Assembly (NCBI GenBank): GCA_963932465.1
Contig: OZ010798.1
Location: forward strand, 15,794,981-15,858,980
Direction: 5' to 3'
From: Maratus speciosus
Lineage: Eukaryota; Arthropoda; Arachnida; Araneae; Salticidae
DNA length: 64,000 nt
Made by a program: the position numbers and the translations under genes. Positions 1 through 12,448 of this stretch are shown here, in pieces (the first letter of the stretch is position 1; the number at the start of each line of letters is the position of its first letter). The notes beneath the pieces are model-generated. The model did not search any database. It was given only the letters and a program-made list of their open reading frames with translations, and had not been told where the DNA came from.

Positions 1-324
1 CAAAAGATCTTTAACAATTTACAGCTAAAGTTGTCGTTTTGAATCAAATTTTTGGATGTGATAGCACTAGAAAAGGAAAGAAACTGCCGTCATATGACAA
101 GAATCTCTTATAACTTGATAAGTAATTTATCAAAAAATGGAAAATGCTATTTGGTTCCAAATCACTACAATAGTCAGGCCTGTCAATTTTATACTGTTAC
201 AGTTAAATTTTGCGTTGTTGAGCAGGGAATTTGAAAACTATCTTAAGGTATATTTCCAAGTATTCTTTTAATAGAAGTACATTCAGTTGTAAATTTCCAA
301 CTGGACGAAAAATGTCCAAACCAG
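1..324. other. AT-rich sequence, no gene seen
   Basis: No coding region, RNA gene or repeat was recognised. A 60-codon open frame at 52-234 does not begin with ATG in the DNA and resembles nothing known to me, so it is not called. Confidence 0.5.
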
Positions 325-395
325 GATTCGAACCAGAAATCTCTGGGCTGAAGCTGCCAATACTCTCTGAAAACTGAGCTATCCAATTGTAGCAA
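325..395 (-). repeat. degenerate tRNA-like / tRNA-derived SINE head
   Basis: Read on the minus strand, the segment has an A-box-like start (TGGATAGCTCAG) followed about 50 bases later by a canonical B box (GGTTCGAATCC). This is the layout of an internal RNA polymerase III promoter. A convincing acceptor stem is missing, so it is more likely a tRNA-derived SINE head or tRNA relic than a working tRNA. It abuts the short stretch (about 388-448) that matches the upstream region of the second zinc-finger copy and may be an insertion specific to this copy. Confidence 0.5.
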
Positions 396-448
396 TGGAA
401 ATAAAATGTACAAAAATTTCTATGTATTTATTGATTAATTTTAATCAA
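388..448 (+). repeat. outer piece of duplicated zinc-finger upstream region, copy 1
   Basis: This AT-rich stretch matches the reverse complement of about 30285-30345, upstream of the intact zinc-finger gene (shared pattern around AGCAATGGAAATAAA and TTTATTGATTAATTTTAA). It is separated from the rest of copy 1 (from 3118) by two back-to-back transposon insertions. The match is short and AT-rich, but it stops exactly at the TTAA where the piggyBac-like element begins. Confidence 0.55.
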
Positions 449-644
449 TTAACTCCTTGACCTCCAGGACGTACGCTGCATACGTCCTCTCATTTCAGTA
501 ATCAACGACCATGACGTACACCCCATACGTCTTTCACTACAGAGTAATGGTTGCATATTTGAACCGGATTGGTCTGTGATATACAACTGATATAGCAGGG
601 CACTGGTCGAAGGCATAGAGTAAAGAGTAATAATAGAGATGAAG

Positions 645-1445
645 TATGGTGTCTGGCAGTGATCCGGAGCCGAAAAAATTTTGATTTTTCAGCTCCAGCT
701 CCGCTCCCAGATAAAACGCTGTGACTCCGGCTCCGGCTCCAGCAACTGCTCCAACTCGCCTCCGACTTCGCAATTTTGAGTTGCAGATTTTAATTTACAC
801 AGTTAATTTTTTGCTCACAAATTCTTCCTTTACCTTCATTAACACGTTGAATGCCAAGTCTATTTTGTCTGTCTTTCCGTTTCGGCCACGAAATAAGATT
901 ATCGTTACACAATCTATAAGTGTCAGTCACCGATGACTGGCGCGGCCCAAACGGAAAGTTCAGTGTCAGTCATCAGTGACTGACGTGGCTCTCAACGTGT
1001 TAAAGATCTGACAAAATGCATTTTTCTTCTCAACAAAATTGAAATGCCTGTTCAGAAAATCTGACATCTTTTAGCTTTTACTTTTAAAAAAGAAAGTTTG
1101 GGGAATTTTATACACAAAACTCTTAAATTTCTTCTACGCTTTTCAAACAACCGAAATTGTACAACTACACATGTAAAAAGCAAGTGGCCATATTTCTTTT
1201 CAAATAGTGTTGCCACTTAGTTCAAGTAGAAAGTGGAAGTGAAGTAGTGTTACCATATTTTTGTGAGAAGTTTTCCATCTCTAATTTAAAAAAAAAAAAA
1301 CCCTAAAAAATGATATACTAATTAAAATATTTTAAGCCTGGAAAAGTAGAAAATAGAAAAAAAAACATTTAAAAGAATATTAAAAAACTAAAGGAGCCCT
1401 GGAGTAGGGGAAAATTTAGAGCTCCAGCTTAGGGTCTCTGGTATC
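645..1445. repeat. GC-rich hAT-like fragment inside the piggyBac-like element
   Basis: Two GC-rich blocks, at about 645-775 (repeated CCGGAGCC and CTCCGGCTCC) and 1393-1440 (GGAGCCCTGGAGTAGGGG, GAGCTCCAGC), stand out from AT-rich surroundings. They look like the sub-terminal regions of a hAT-type MITE. I could not fix clean ends or a target duplication, so the boundaries and class are tentative. Confidence 0.3.
839..1003. mobile_element. small TTAA-flanked MITE (piggyBac type)
   Basis: TTAA at 839-842 and 1000-1003 bound near-matching inverted ends, CACGTTGAATGCCAAGTC on the left and CACGTTGAGAGCCACGTC on the right after reverse complementing. Inside the right half there is a repeated GTGTCAGTCA(C/T)...GACTG unit. 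It is non-coding and nested within the larger element. Confidence 0.65.
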
Positions 1446-1485
1446 TATGGGTGACGCCGAAAATTTAACCCAAAAATCCGTTACA

Positions 1486-1689
1486 TTCGGCCCAAACACA
1501 ACCACGTGCTGTGACGCACTTGTCAATACAAAATCATTTCTTTGCTTTTACCATTGCAAATTTTTATTCATAAGTCGCATATTAAGCTTAGGTATGATCA
1601 AAATTTCGATTAGAAATGAGAGTATGGGCAGTTATAGGATGAAATACCTGTTCCACGTACTTGTCTTGTTTGGGCCGAACGAGGGTATT
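1486..1689. repeat. inverted repeat with TTCGGCCCAAACA ends
   Basis: TTCGGCCCAAACACAA at 1486 is mirrored by TTGTTTGGGCCGAA near 1668-1681, with further partial pairing inside (CACGTG / CCACGTAC). This is the size and shape of a MITE, but no clear target duplication was found. Confidence 0.35.
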
Positions 1690-1861
1690 TAAATTTGAGC
1701 GATAATCACTTTCAAATTGCAAACCGTTTTACGGCTTACTGCATCTCTATCTATCTCTTTCCTCCATGAGTCGAAGGTGAGTTTTGTGACAAAAACAATT
1801 TACGCATAACCTAGTATATAGTCAGTCCTTGACCGGCGAAATTAAGCCCGGAGGTTACGGG

Positions 1862-3125
1862 GTTAATGGCAGGATTGCAAAAAAACCGGCTAAAATTTAA
1901 AAAAGCCACGCAGGTGGCTTTTATTGGTTTTAACCGGCTTTTCTTGGCCAAAATTGGCCTTTTTTGGCCAAAATTGGCTTTTATACAGTGCAGCATTTAA
2001 ATTATAAATGACATATTTGTATGTGTTTTTTAATTAGTTTTAAAGACATTTAATTGAAGTGGAAATCAATATAACCCAATTTTTCAATAATGAAGATATT
2101 AATATTGGAATAAAAGGACATACCAATTGCTTTCTCTGGTTTACACTGACCTTAACACTCTTTTTTTTTTCATTTTTACTGCTTTATATAATTAAAAAGG
2201 ACAATATATATTTTATTAACTAATTTTAAGGGACATTAATATACAAGTCTTATTAAATTTCTCATAAACATTTATTTGAAATCACCCATAAATTCATTTA
2301 ATAAAACCATCATTTGTCTCTATTAAAACAGTATTATGAATAACACATGCATTAATTTATACTTGAATATGCACTCTTTTAAATAGCAACTAGCTTTTAA
2401 AAATTCTAATTCAACAAGTTCTATGTTTAGAATTTTTAAAAAATTGTTTTCTTTATTTTATGCACTTACATGTACTAAAATTTCCTCAAATGTTATATCC
2501 TTCCTAATTTCTCTTTCAACATTGGTCATTCTACGATTTTAATCTGTCCGTATGGACATATCTGGAATAAGTTACATAACAGCTTAATAGCAGAAAAACT
2601 TTTTACATATAACCTTTTTATAAGTTAGAATATTAATTGCTTATTACTGGATGTTTGTTTTGAAGTACTATTATATAAGATAATTTCAGTTATTAAATAC
2701 ATATATGCTATTTAGTTTTAATCAATTTTAAAAGTAAATATCAGCATGTGAGAATGTTTCTATTTTGTTGCGTAACATTTTCTTATTCTTTCATATAATC
2801 TTTAAAATGTACGGTATGTGTAGAGCTATAATAAAGAATTTCAATCCAATATTTTAGAGTCTAATTTAATGTATTCTTCTGAATATTTATAATTTTTTTT
2901 TCATATAATGCCTTCACAGTTGCATTCTAGCAGTTATAAGGGCTTATTTATTTGACAAAATTTAATAGAAGTTTATATTTTTTAATAGAAACTATTTATA
3001 AGTGTATTAAAAATACATTAATCCAAATTTTATATGAATTATATATAAATCACCTTTTTTAAAAATAAAAGCTGGCTTTTTTTAAGTGGTTAAAACAAAA
3101 AAAAGCCGGCAACCCTAGTTAATGG
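1862..3125. mobile_element. non-autonomous hAT-like element with 8-bp duplication GTTAATGG
   Basis: GTTAATGG occurs at 1862-1869 and again at 3118-3125. The element between (1870-3117, 1248 bp) begins CAGGATTGC and ends GCAACCCTA, an imperfect inverted pair of the CAGGGTTGC type found in hAT elements. Both ends carry sub-terminal CCGGC/AAAAAAGCC motifs, and the left interior repeats TTGGCCAAAATTGGC. The interior is AT-rich and non-coding. Its duplicated target includes the right TTAA of the piggyBac-like element plus one base of that element, so it arrived later. Confidence 0.75.
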
Positions 3126-3677
3126 CATTGCGATGCATTTGTTATGTAAACGAAATTTGTAAAAAAATATTTAATGTTTTGTTTTATATTTCAGATGCAT
3201 ATTTTCATGAAGTTTATTCCGAACACACAGTGAAAATATTTATGAAGACAAGCTAGGGCTAAAGACTATTTTTTCACTTCATCAATCGTGATATAGAAGA
3301 ACTGTTTCAAAAGGATTTTAGTTTTTAAACTAATGAAAAACAACAAAATCTTTTATTTTTACATGTAAATACCTAGGTTGAACTTATAGAATAATTTTTA
3401 TAAGGTTATTAAGTTGTTGGAAAGAAAGTTGTTTCTATACAGTATTTTTGTCATTTTCCCTCTTAAATAAAAGATCCCATTTTAATGAAGAATTAAAGAC
3501 ATTTCATAAAAATATATCAAAATTGTGTTTCTAACTTCGCTTTGTATCGTTAATGCTTTATATATTTTCTGCTCATTTGTTATTATTTTGTGAATTTCAT
3601 TTTGATGTTTTGCTTAGAATTATAAATTAAATATTTACTACCATATTGGTATATCAGAAAACAAATTTACTTGTGAG
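3118..3677 (+). repeat. duplicated 5' region of the zinc-finger locus, copy 1
   Basis: This stretch matches the reverse complement of about 29870-30290 upstream of the intact zinc-finger gene. Shared blocks include a polypyrimidine-AG (TTTATATTTCAG) at 3185-3194, the segment CATGAAGTTTATTCCGAACA that follows it, and CTATACAGTATTTT further on. The TTTCAG looks like a splice acceptor, so an untranslated 5' exon probably begins near 3195. Both copies keep a tiny ATG frame ending in the same TGA (FMKFIPN core). Confidence 0.6.
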
Positions 3678-5070
<1,393 letters not shown>

Positions 5071-5217
5071 ACAAAGAGATTTTTTAATAGTCTATTATAA
5101 ATGTGAAACATATCATCTATTTTTACAAGGTGTCATCAAACATGGTACAAATTCGATTTAGAAGATCTTTAAGTATGTTGCAGACTTCATACTCTTAACT
5201 ATACTCATGAAAGGTTT

Positions 5218-6599
5218 TCTTCAAATCAGGGCTTAATTTCTAACAAAAAAGTACCGGAGCCCTAATACTCTGTGGTACCGGTACAACAACCGTACCGTTC
5301 CCCCTCCCTCCTGTCACTCCAATCTGCATATTTATATTTCGTACGTTTTTTGCAAAATTTAAAGAACTTTTTTTTATTTAGCAAATTAAAATTTTAAATA
5401 TGTCTATCGGAATATGCTTAGCTGCCAACTATTCCACTTTTTAGTTATCACTCCTACTAAAAAGTAAACTTAGCCGAACTTTAATGTTAATTAATTGCAC
5501 AATTCTACGATTAAATATGGTAAGGATTATGATTACGAAATAGTGTTAACACAAAAAAGGGATAGTTCGCAGCTGTGCATTTTTAAGAAAAAAATTAATG
5601 AAATTTACAGAAATTAATATTTATATGCTGAAAAATGGAACAATGTTTTACTATTTCCTATAAATGGTGCATATCTTAAACTATAATCGGATCCTTCCGC
5701 ATAACAATCCTTTGTGGTGAGTTCCTGAAAATCAGATTAAATTAAAAATCTGACACCGTTATCGGAAAGAATCGATGCTTTTATAGAAAAGGGGGAAACA
5801 CTGCTCGATTGCTTTCTATCAGAATAACATTACACTGCAATTATATCTACTTATAAATGAAAGTGACTTTGTAAATGTGCAGAGCAGAGCCCTAGCATGG
5901 GTACCATTCATGATACAAAATAAATAGAAAAGTGATTTTTATACTCGTACGCAGTAGAAGACCAAAAAATCTCAAACAAACAAAACCTCAAGCTGATGCT
6001 CATTGGCTAAAACAGAAAATATTCTTTTCAGGTTAGATAGCTTAAAAAAGAAAAAAAAACCTATAAAAAATTATCCTACTGTCACAAACGAAACTCGAAC
6101 TGAAAGCAAATGGAATTGTTCAGTCTCTTGAGTGGCGCAGTATCAACATGACGCCGACATGATTTTGAAATAGATAAACACGGTTTCTGTTTCCTCTTCA
6201 TTCTGATCAAAATAGCCTTAAGATGATTTGAAATAGATTATAATACGTAATTTTAAAGGAGGAAAAGTTTTTTTCTATACATGAATAAATAAAAATTTTA
6301 AATATAATACAGACAGCTCGAGTGAATCCAAGCCCAAAAACTGATATAAAAATTGAATCCGTTTTCTCCTACTTGTGCGACACAGTACGTCACATAAAGT
6401 GTTTTGGGAAAAAAGAATGCAAAAGCTTTTAGATGGGAAGGAAAGGAAAAGGTAATTTAGGCTTCGGTTTTTCGGAAGCGCTATTGCACTGAGCTCCGGA
6501 GCTCTGTATTTATGAGCTCCGGTTAATTCCGGCCAATATTTAAATATTTACTAAAAACGGAGCCGGGCTCCGGCGCAAATTAAGCCCTGAGTCTTCAAA
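5218..6599. mobile_element. hAT-like element with CAGGGCTTAATTT ends
   Basis: TCTTCAAA flanks both sides (5218-5225 and 6592-6599). The element between starts TCAGGGCTTAATTT and ends AAATTAAGCCCTGAG, and both ends have GC-rich sub-terminal blocks (GTACCGGAGCCC left; CGGAGCCGGGCTCCGGCGC right). Termini of the CAGGGC type and an 8-bp duplication fit the hAT superfamily. The 1.37-kb interior is AT-rich without a recognisable transposase, so it is non-autonomous. Confidence 0.7.
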
Positions 6600-7798
6600 T
6601 GCACTTTAGTTATTGAAAATTGAAAGTTATGGTTCAGCATACATTTCAAATACAACTAGTTTGTATTTCTCGATGTGGTTTTCGTGCGCTGCAGATGGCA
6701 TGCTTACACGCTTTTCTGATGGCCAGAGTTTTACTCTACCTTCTGAATGTGTTTTCTTTTAAAATTAAATTCATACTTTTGACACGTTAATAGTTTTTAG
6801 CCTTATTATGAATTGTTGCAGCTTTAATCTTTTTGACATTTTCTTAAAACTTGCATTTACAGTGGGTCCAACTTATATGGGCCCATGGGCGCGAGCCCAC
6901 CCAATATTTTGATCTTTCCGCCCACAAAATTTATATTGATTTAATTCGTAATTTACTTTTTAAAATTATTTAATCGCTGAAATGAAATTTGGTTTTATAG
7001 ACGTTCTCAAAATAGTTTTGTTTGAAAAATAGTAAGGACATTCATTAGACTTACAGAGGAGCACGTGAAACCCCTTCAGAAAATGTATAGTCAAATTTCT
7101 CGAGAAAACAAATTTCCTGTATATATTTTGCCATTTGTTTTTGATGTCTTGATTTGATAAAGCACTTAGGTGACTAAAATGTGCGCTTTTCTTGACGTTT
7201 AGTTTTTTGCACTTTCAATAGTTAGCAATTCCAAAGTTATTTAAAACAAATATCAATGTATTTAAGAGCTGACGAGTATAAGAATGTAATTTAATAAAAT
7301 TATGCTTATTATTAAAAATTTGCTTAGAAAAAAACATAATTTAATTTCGAATTATCTTTAGATATTCGCTGCTGCCCTCTCTCCCTCTCCACACATTAAG
7401 GGGGGGAGTTATATGTGTTATTTTACTCAAAATGTTTTGAGCCCACCCGATATTTCTATAAAGTTGGATTTACATTTTTCATGGAGGTTTACAATTTCGT
7501 ATATTTTTTAAATTGGCGTTAACGAAAATGTAAACTAACTTAAGTCTCTATATCTCATTTTTTTAACACTTGCTATTATAGTTTACATTTTTATATATAT
7601 TTAACTTTTATCACAGTTATGAGATATTGCATAATATTTTTTCTTACATTTTTCATAAAACACGTATTTGACAAGACATTAAAAAAAATTGATTTTTTTC
7701 TAAGTATATTAAATTATGTTAAGTAATGAAAAACAAACGGATTATCATTAGCGACATCTGCATTTAAATTTAGTAAATATACTGTTAATCGGGCGATA
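6600..7798. other. AT-rich region with a possible short transposon (about 6862-7470)
   Basis: CAGTGGGTCCAACTTATA near 6862 and TATAAAGTTGGA near 7455-7468 are partly inverted, and both lie near GAGCCCACCC(A/G)ATAT blocks. This suggests a small hAT-like element, but no clear target duplication was found. No coding sequence was recognised in the rest. Confidence 0.3.
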
Positions 7799-7800
7799 TA

Positions 7801-9722
7801 CAGGGTGTCCGATCTCAACGGTGTCCAATGGCTAAATACTACACTGCTAGTCATACACATATAGTTCCAATTACAAAATTGCTTTACATCAGGTAAAGAA
7901 ATATTTTAAAAGCGATTTGGGTCAATAAAAACATTTCTTAAAAAATTACAAAATTTAAATTTTTATACGGTCCCCCGGTCCTATATGTTATATTTAGTAA
8001 AATTTTCCTATTACACTGACAAGTAAGACAAAAAAAGTCCCATTCATATAATATTAAAATTGAGCGAGTTATGAAACTTTAAAAATGCATGACTTATGCC
8101 ACTTTTCTTCTCTGAAAACAAATGAGTTCGGCTTGGGTTTGAGGGGTCACATACCAAGAGCTTACAGTATTCGAAGATCTTATTTCATGTTTATCTGCGC
8201 TTTGAAAAAAATCGTACGAGTATTACAATTAAGTTAACATTTATTAAGTTTCAGATTGGCTAAAATAACGTATGTTTTATTTTGTCAGGATTTGAGACTG
8301 TTTCTTTTATGATTTCTTTCATCAAAAATTATGTTATAAGTTTTTATGTTACTTCAACGATCGTATGTATGTTTTTCCAGTTCAAAATTTCTACTCGAAC
8401 TTTAACTCAATTTCAAATATCCGATCGAGATTACATTTTACATACTGGCGCAGATCCAGTAACAATCTAATATTATTATGATTTTCGGGGGTTACCATTT
8501 ATACTTATTTTACAGGATAATACAAAAAATTTCGGATACTGCCAAGAAGTTTAAGAAAAATTTTAGATTAGATAATACAAGACTGCGACTGTTGGTTTTT
8601 TTAACTTTATGTATTTTTGTGCATTGTATCCGAAAATTACATTAATTTTTAACCATCATGTCAGGATATTTCGCAAATCATAAATTGTCAAATTTAAAGA
8701 ATAACAAAAATCTGATACTATAAAGTAGAGGAGATGGTTGTGTTTTTTAACTTTTGATAATTGATTTTTATGTACTTTTTAGCACTGAATCTGAAAATGA
8801 CCTTTGTTTTAACCATCACGTTAGAATTTTTTTGCAAATCGTAAATGTGTAAGTTAAAATATAGCGAAAATCTCATACTATAAAACATATGTAAAACTTT
8901 TTTTGTTTTATTTTATTTTATTTTATTCAATAATTTATTCGATATTTTTGCTTATCCTGGGATGCTTACAGCTGAGTGGTCCGATGAGATGAGGGAGGAG
9001 ATTCAATTTTAACTTTGAACTTTTTAACTTTGAAATTTGCGAAAAATCCTGACGTGATGGTTAAAAATGAAGGTCAATTTCAGATTCAGCGGTACAGAAT
9101 ACATAAAAACCAATTATCAAAAGCTAAAAAATATGACATAACCCAACTTTTGAAGGCTGGTGTAATCTAGTAATATTTTAAAATACGTATCATTTTGTAA
9201 AGAATTAAGTCTGTTAATTTAGCATCATTTTATTTAACAAAAATTCTGTTTTTTCTTTCTTCTTAAATGTTTATTACAAATGGTATATTTTGCATTAATA
9301 TGCCAGAATGACTAAAGATTTCAAATTTATATTGCAATGTTAATTTTACTCTCAACCATTTTTTAATATATCTGACGAAATTATATTTCGACTAAATTTG
9401 TGAATGAACCCAATTTGCAACAAAACATATGATCCAACTTTAAACAGCTATTACCAGATCAATTTTAATAATAGAATAACGGAACTTTTTGTGTATTACT
9501 TGTAAGTGTAAAAGGAAAATTTTACTAAATATATCTTATAGGACCAGGGGACCGTATAAAAATTTTAATTTCGTAATTTTTTAAGAAATGATTTTATTGA
9601 CCCAAATCGCTTTTAAAAATTTCTTTACCTGATTTAAAACAGTTTTTTTTAATTGGAACTATATGTCTATGACTAACGGTTTAGGAATTAGCCATTAGAC
9701 ACCGTTGAGACCGGATACACTC
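7801..9722. mobile_element. Tc1/mariner-like element with ~290-bp inverted repeats
   Basis: It starts at a TA with CAGGGTGTCCGATCTCAACG and ends in the decayed inverse at about 9722. The two arms pair imperfectly over roughly 290 bp (7801-8090 against 9435-9722), sharing the CGGTGTC(C/T)AATGGCTAA block and an ACGGTCCCC(C/T)GGTCC block. No transposase was found. The centre carries an internally repeated unit, listed separately. Confidence 0.7.
8540..9150. repeat. internal repeat: two direct units and one inverted unit
   Basis: Two direct units of about 185 bp (near 8540-8720 and 8721-8905) share the order TTTTTAACTTT, TGTAC/TATTTTT, GAAAATTACA-like, TTTTAACCATCA, GCAAATC, AAAAATCTGATACTATAAA. 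A third, inverted and shorter, lies at about 9025-9150 (GATGGTTAAAAATGAAGGTC, ACATAAAAACCAATTATC). All lie inside the fold-back element. Confidence 0.55.
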
Positions 9723-9724
9723 TA

Positions 9725-10330
9725 TATTGTATAAATATTCAAAACACGAGTTTGTATTAGAAAATGATTTTATAAACAATTTCTTCTTTGCTTGATCGTG
9801 AGTTTTTTTTATATTATATAGCATAACTTCAAACCTTCTAAAAGAAGCTAAAGGATATCATAAAAAGAAATTTTTATTTATTTTGATATTCTTGTGAAAG
9901 ATCAGAAGACAATTTCTCTAAAATTATTTTTTATTCGTATTATTAAAATTGATTTATGTCGCATCCGTAGGCAATTTATAGTCGACTAAATTAAAATAAT
10001 ATATTGAAATGAAATCTGTCGAATTTTATTATTGCGGAGGGAAATGATGTTCTATTTGAACATTACAGGGCCCCAACAGTGACCAAAAGATTCTGCTCTC
10101 AAAGCTGGTGTTGGCCAGATCAAAACATATAAATCAGAAGATGCTATTTGTATTTTCTGGTGTGAATGCAAATGGATGTGGCAAAGGGCGTGAATTCAAA
10201 GATGGGAAGTGCTAGGTTTGATCTCAATCACGACCATCAGCCTAACCGTTCAGAGTTTTCTGTAGTTTTCTTCAAACCTTGTGTAAATATGTTTTAGGTT
10301 CCCTTAGAAAGCCCCCACAGGGCCTATATA
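9725..10330. other. intergenic; possible SINE-like segment at about 10060-10320
   Basis: AT-rich up to about 10050. From there to the gypsy LTR the composition is more mixed (CAGGGCCCCAACAGTGACC, GCTAGGTTTGATCTCAATC, CATCAGCCTAACCG), reminiscent of a SINE body. No confident A/B boxes or target duplication were identified. Confidence 0.3.
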
Positions 10331-10713
10331 TATGGGGAATTTCGTAAGAACACTTGCATCAGACTGAATGTCCCTGACTCCGTATTCCGCTTCGAGATTA
10401 AAAAGGTAACGAAGCTGCGTGAAGTGGAAATGCAGAAAAAAGTGAATAGAACGAAAAAGAGTTCGACGGCGGCAGTTTTGTTAAAAGAATCAGAATATTT
10501 TCCACGAAATAAGATAGAAGATTTAAATGACTTATGAAAATCTTAGAAATATTCAACGACGCTAAATAAATGAAGCCTAAGTTGTTGCTTTAAAGCTAAA
10601 TATAGATTGAAAAGAGTGCTTTTAACTGTATTTTTGTTTTGTCTTCGTCTTAATAAATGTCAGTGTTCGTCTTAGAAGTGAGTTATGATTTATAAATAGA
10701 GTCTCATCCCACA
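10331..10713 (+). repeat. 5' LTR of the gypsy element
   Basis: 383 bp, starting TATGGGGAATTTCG (3' copy: TGTGGGGACTTTCG) and ending CATCCCACA. It contains AATAAA near 10650, a likely polyadenylation signal. By eye it differs from the 3' LTR at about 15 positions, roughly 96% identity. Confidence 0.9.
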
Positions 10714-10831
10714 AACTGGTGTTCAGAAGTGCCAGTTAACCCACCAATATTATTAATTTGTCAGAATTATCCATCTTGCAGATTCAAGCCGGATATTATT
10801 CTAACGGAGAATTCAGTGTTATTATTTTATT

Positions 10832-11756
10832 ATGAAGTTAGTAACATACCTGAACTGGAACTTGCATTTAAAAACGAACGAACAAATTAAATTAAATTAC
10901 TGCATAAATTCCTGTTTGATGCTGAAGATGATCGATCTAATAGAAAGATAATACGTGATTTTACTGGTTTCGGTTTTCATACCGACAGCACCGAGTTCAA
11001 AATAAAATAACCAAAGTTCAAACTGATTTTTCTTTAAATTACCTGATTACAGTGTCTAATCTACTTTGTATTGCTAATGAAGGATCTTTAAATGATCTTG
11101 TAACCCGATCAGTTACATACCTTTCAGACTTGAGCTTACTACAAACTAATATTACACAAAATGAAAGTGACACTGACTCGGAACCCGAATTGCCTTCAAA
11201 TAATATGACTTCAAGCAATAACACCGAATTATCAAATTTTGACAAACACAAGCAACTTCCAGTTCAAAGTTTTGTGCCATCGTCTATTAGTTTCACCGAT
11301 GTTGAAATTGTTGTACCTCCTTTTGACGGAAGTTCTTTTAGTGATATAAATGTCTGGCTCAATAATTTTGACGATGTCACTAATATGTTTAATTTATCTG
11401 ACTTTCACAAATTTATATTTTTCTAAAGATCGTTACGAGGAAAAGCCCAATTGATAGTACGGACGGAATTTCATATCAATTCATATGACAAACTTAAACA
11501 ACTCTTAATTTCAGAATTCAGTACCACTTATAATTCTGCCGAGTTGCATAATATATTAAATAAACGAAAATTGCTAGAAAATGAATCAATAGAAGAATAT
11601 TTTCTTATAATGAAAGAATTATGCTTGCGTGGTAACATCGAGGATTCCGCATTAATGCAATATATCTTAAATTGTATACCCGACCCTGTTTTCAGAAAAT
11701 CAATGTTATATGGATGCCAATCCATTGTAGAATTTAAGCAAAAGCTCAAAATTTGA
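10832..11756 (+). pseudogene. gypsy gag remnant
   Basis: Gag forms the retrotransposon particle. A decayed N-terminal part (10832-10960) lies in shifted frames. A longer open stretch runs to 11425 and includes the pattern VVPPFDGSSFSDINVWLNNF, typical of the gypsy/mdg gag core. An in-frame TAA at 11424-11426 falls in the conserved block leading to a RSLRGKAQ motif, and reading continues in a shifted frame to 11756 (ISEFSTTY and EYFLIMKELC stretches). No intact gag can be made. Confidence 0.8.
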
Positions 11757-11789
11757 CAAAATTCGACATGACTTTGAGAACACTAAATT

Positions 11790-12327
11790 TCGTAAAGTCA
11801 AACCTGAAATGCCAGTGAAGGACAAATCTTTTTCACGAAAATCTGATCTTTTTTGTTTTAATTGTGGTTTGTCAAATCATAAAGGTAGCCAATTTAGACA
11901 TAAAGACTAAGGCCCTCGTTTCAATTGTTCGAATTTTGGTCATAAATCCGCTCAGTGTGATCAACCAAGGAGGCCTAGAGTTAAGTCAGAACCCTCCAAT
12001 GTTTCCACAGTTATGTCGAACACTTTCATGACCAAACAAGTCATTATTTCGTCTGTAAATGTTACATCATTGGTAGACACAGGTAGTGAAAGAAATTTGC
12101 TAAAGGAAAGTATTTACCGCAAACTCCCTACAATCTCGAACCTTGAACATCCAACTATCACATTAACTGGATTAGGAAATACTATAATCAAACCCCTGGG
12201 GTTTTTCTCTACGGACATTATGATAGATGATTTTAATTGTACAACAAATGTTTATGTAGTCCCAGATTATTCCATACCTTTTGATTTTATTATTGGTACA
12301 GATGTTATACAAGAAAGTATTTTATAA
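11790..12327 (+). pseudogene. gypsy nucleocapsid zinc knuckles and aspartic protease
   Basis: About 11850-11960 encodes two CCHC-type knuckles: CFNCGLSNHKG, where the final Cys is lost, then a second ending GHKSAQC in which one Cys has become Phe. A stop lies between them (TAA near 11908). The following open frame (12013-12327) carries the protease active site as VDTGSERNLL and the flap/C-terminal pattern FIIGTDVI. Retroviral-type proteases process the Gag-Pol polyprotein. The knuckle losses suggest relaxed constraint. Confidence 0.8.
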
Positions 12328-12448
12328 ATTTCTGGAAATAATATTTCGATGCAAAAAATCGAGAAAAATGACAATACGTCCAATAACTTTTTGATTAATG
12401 TTGCTCATGTGTTAGACGATCTTAACCTAGATTTATCTCATATTACCG

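Larger units (their letters stand above)
449..1866. mobile_element. piggyBac-like element, about 1.4 kb, with TTAA duplication
   Basis: TTAA occurs at 449-452 and 1863-1866. The bases inside form imperfect inverted ends: left reads CTCCTTGACCTCCAGG and the right end, reverse-complemented, reads CCCCGTAACCTCCGGG. TTAA targeting with C-rich termini is typical of piggyBac-type elements. The corresponding site in the paralogous locus near 30284 is an uninterrupted TTAATGG, so the insertion is missing there. No transposase was recognised. Palindromic blocks with ACGTACGC/ACGTC motifs sit just inside the left end, and other repeats are nested inside. Confidence 0.6.

Noticed and set aside
8535..9150. 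Direct repeats as a CRISPR array
   Set aside because: The units are about 185 bp, AT-rich, diverged, and one is inverted, in eukaryotic transposon sequence. No short repeats with unique spacers.
11052..11251. GTG at 11052 as a gag start
   Set aside because: The open frame simply follows an upstream stop at 10956-10958, and gag-like coding extends farther 5' in other frames. A eukaryotic element would normally start at ATG.
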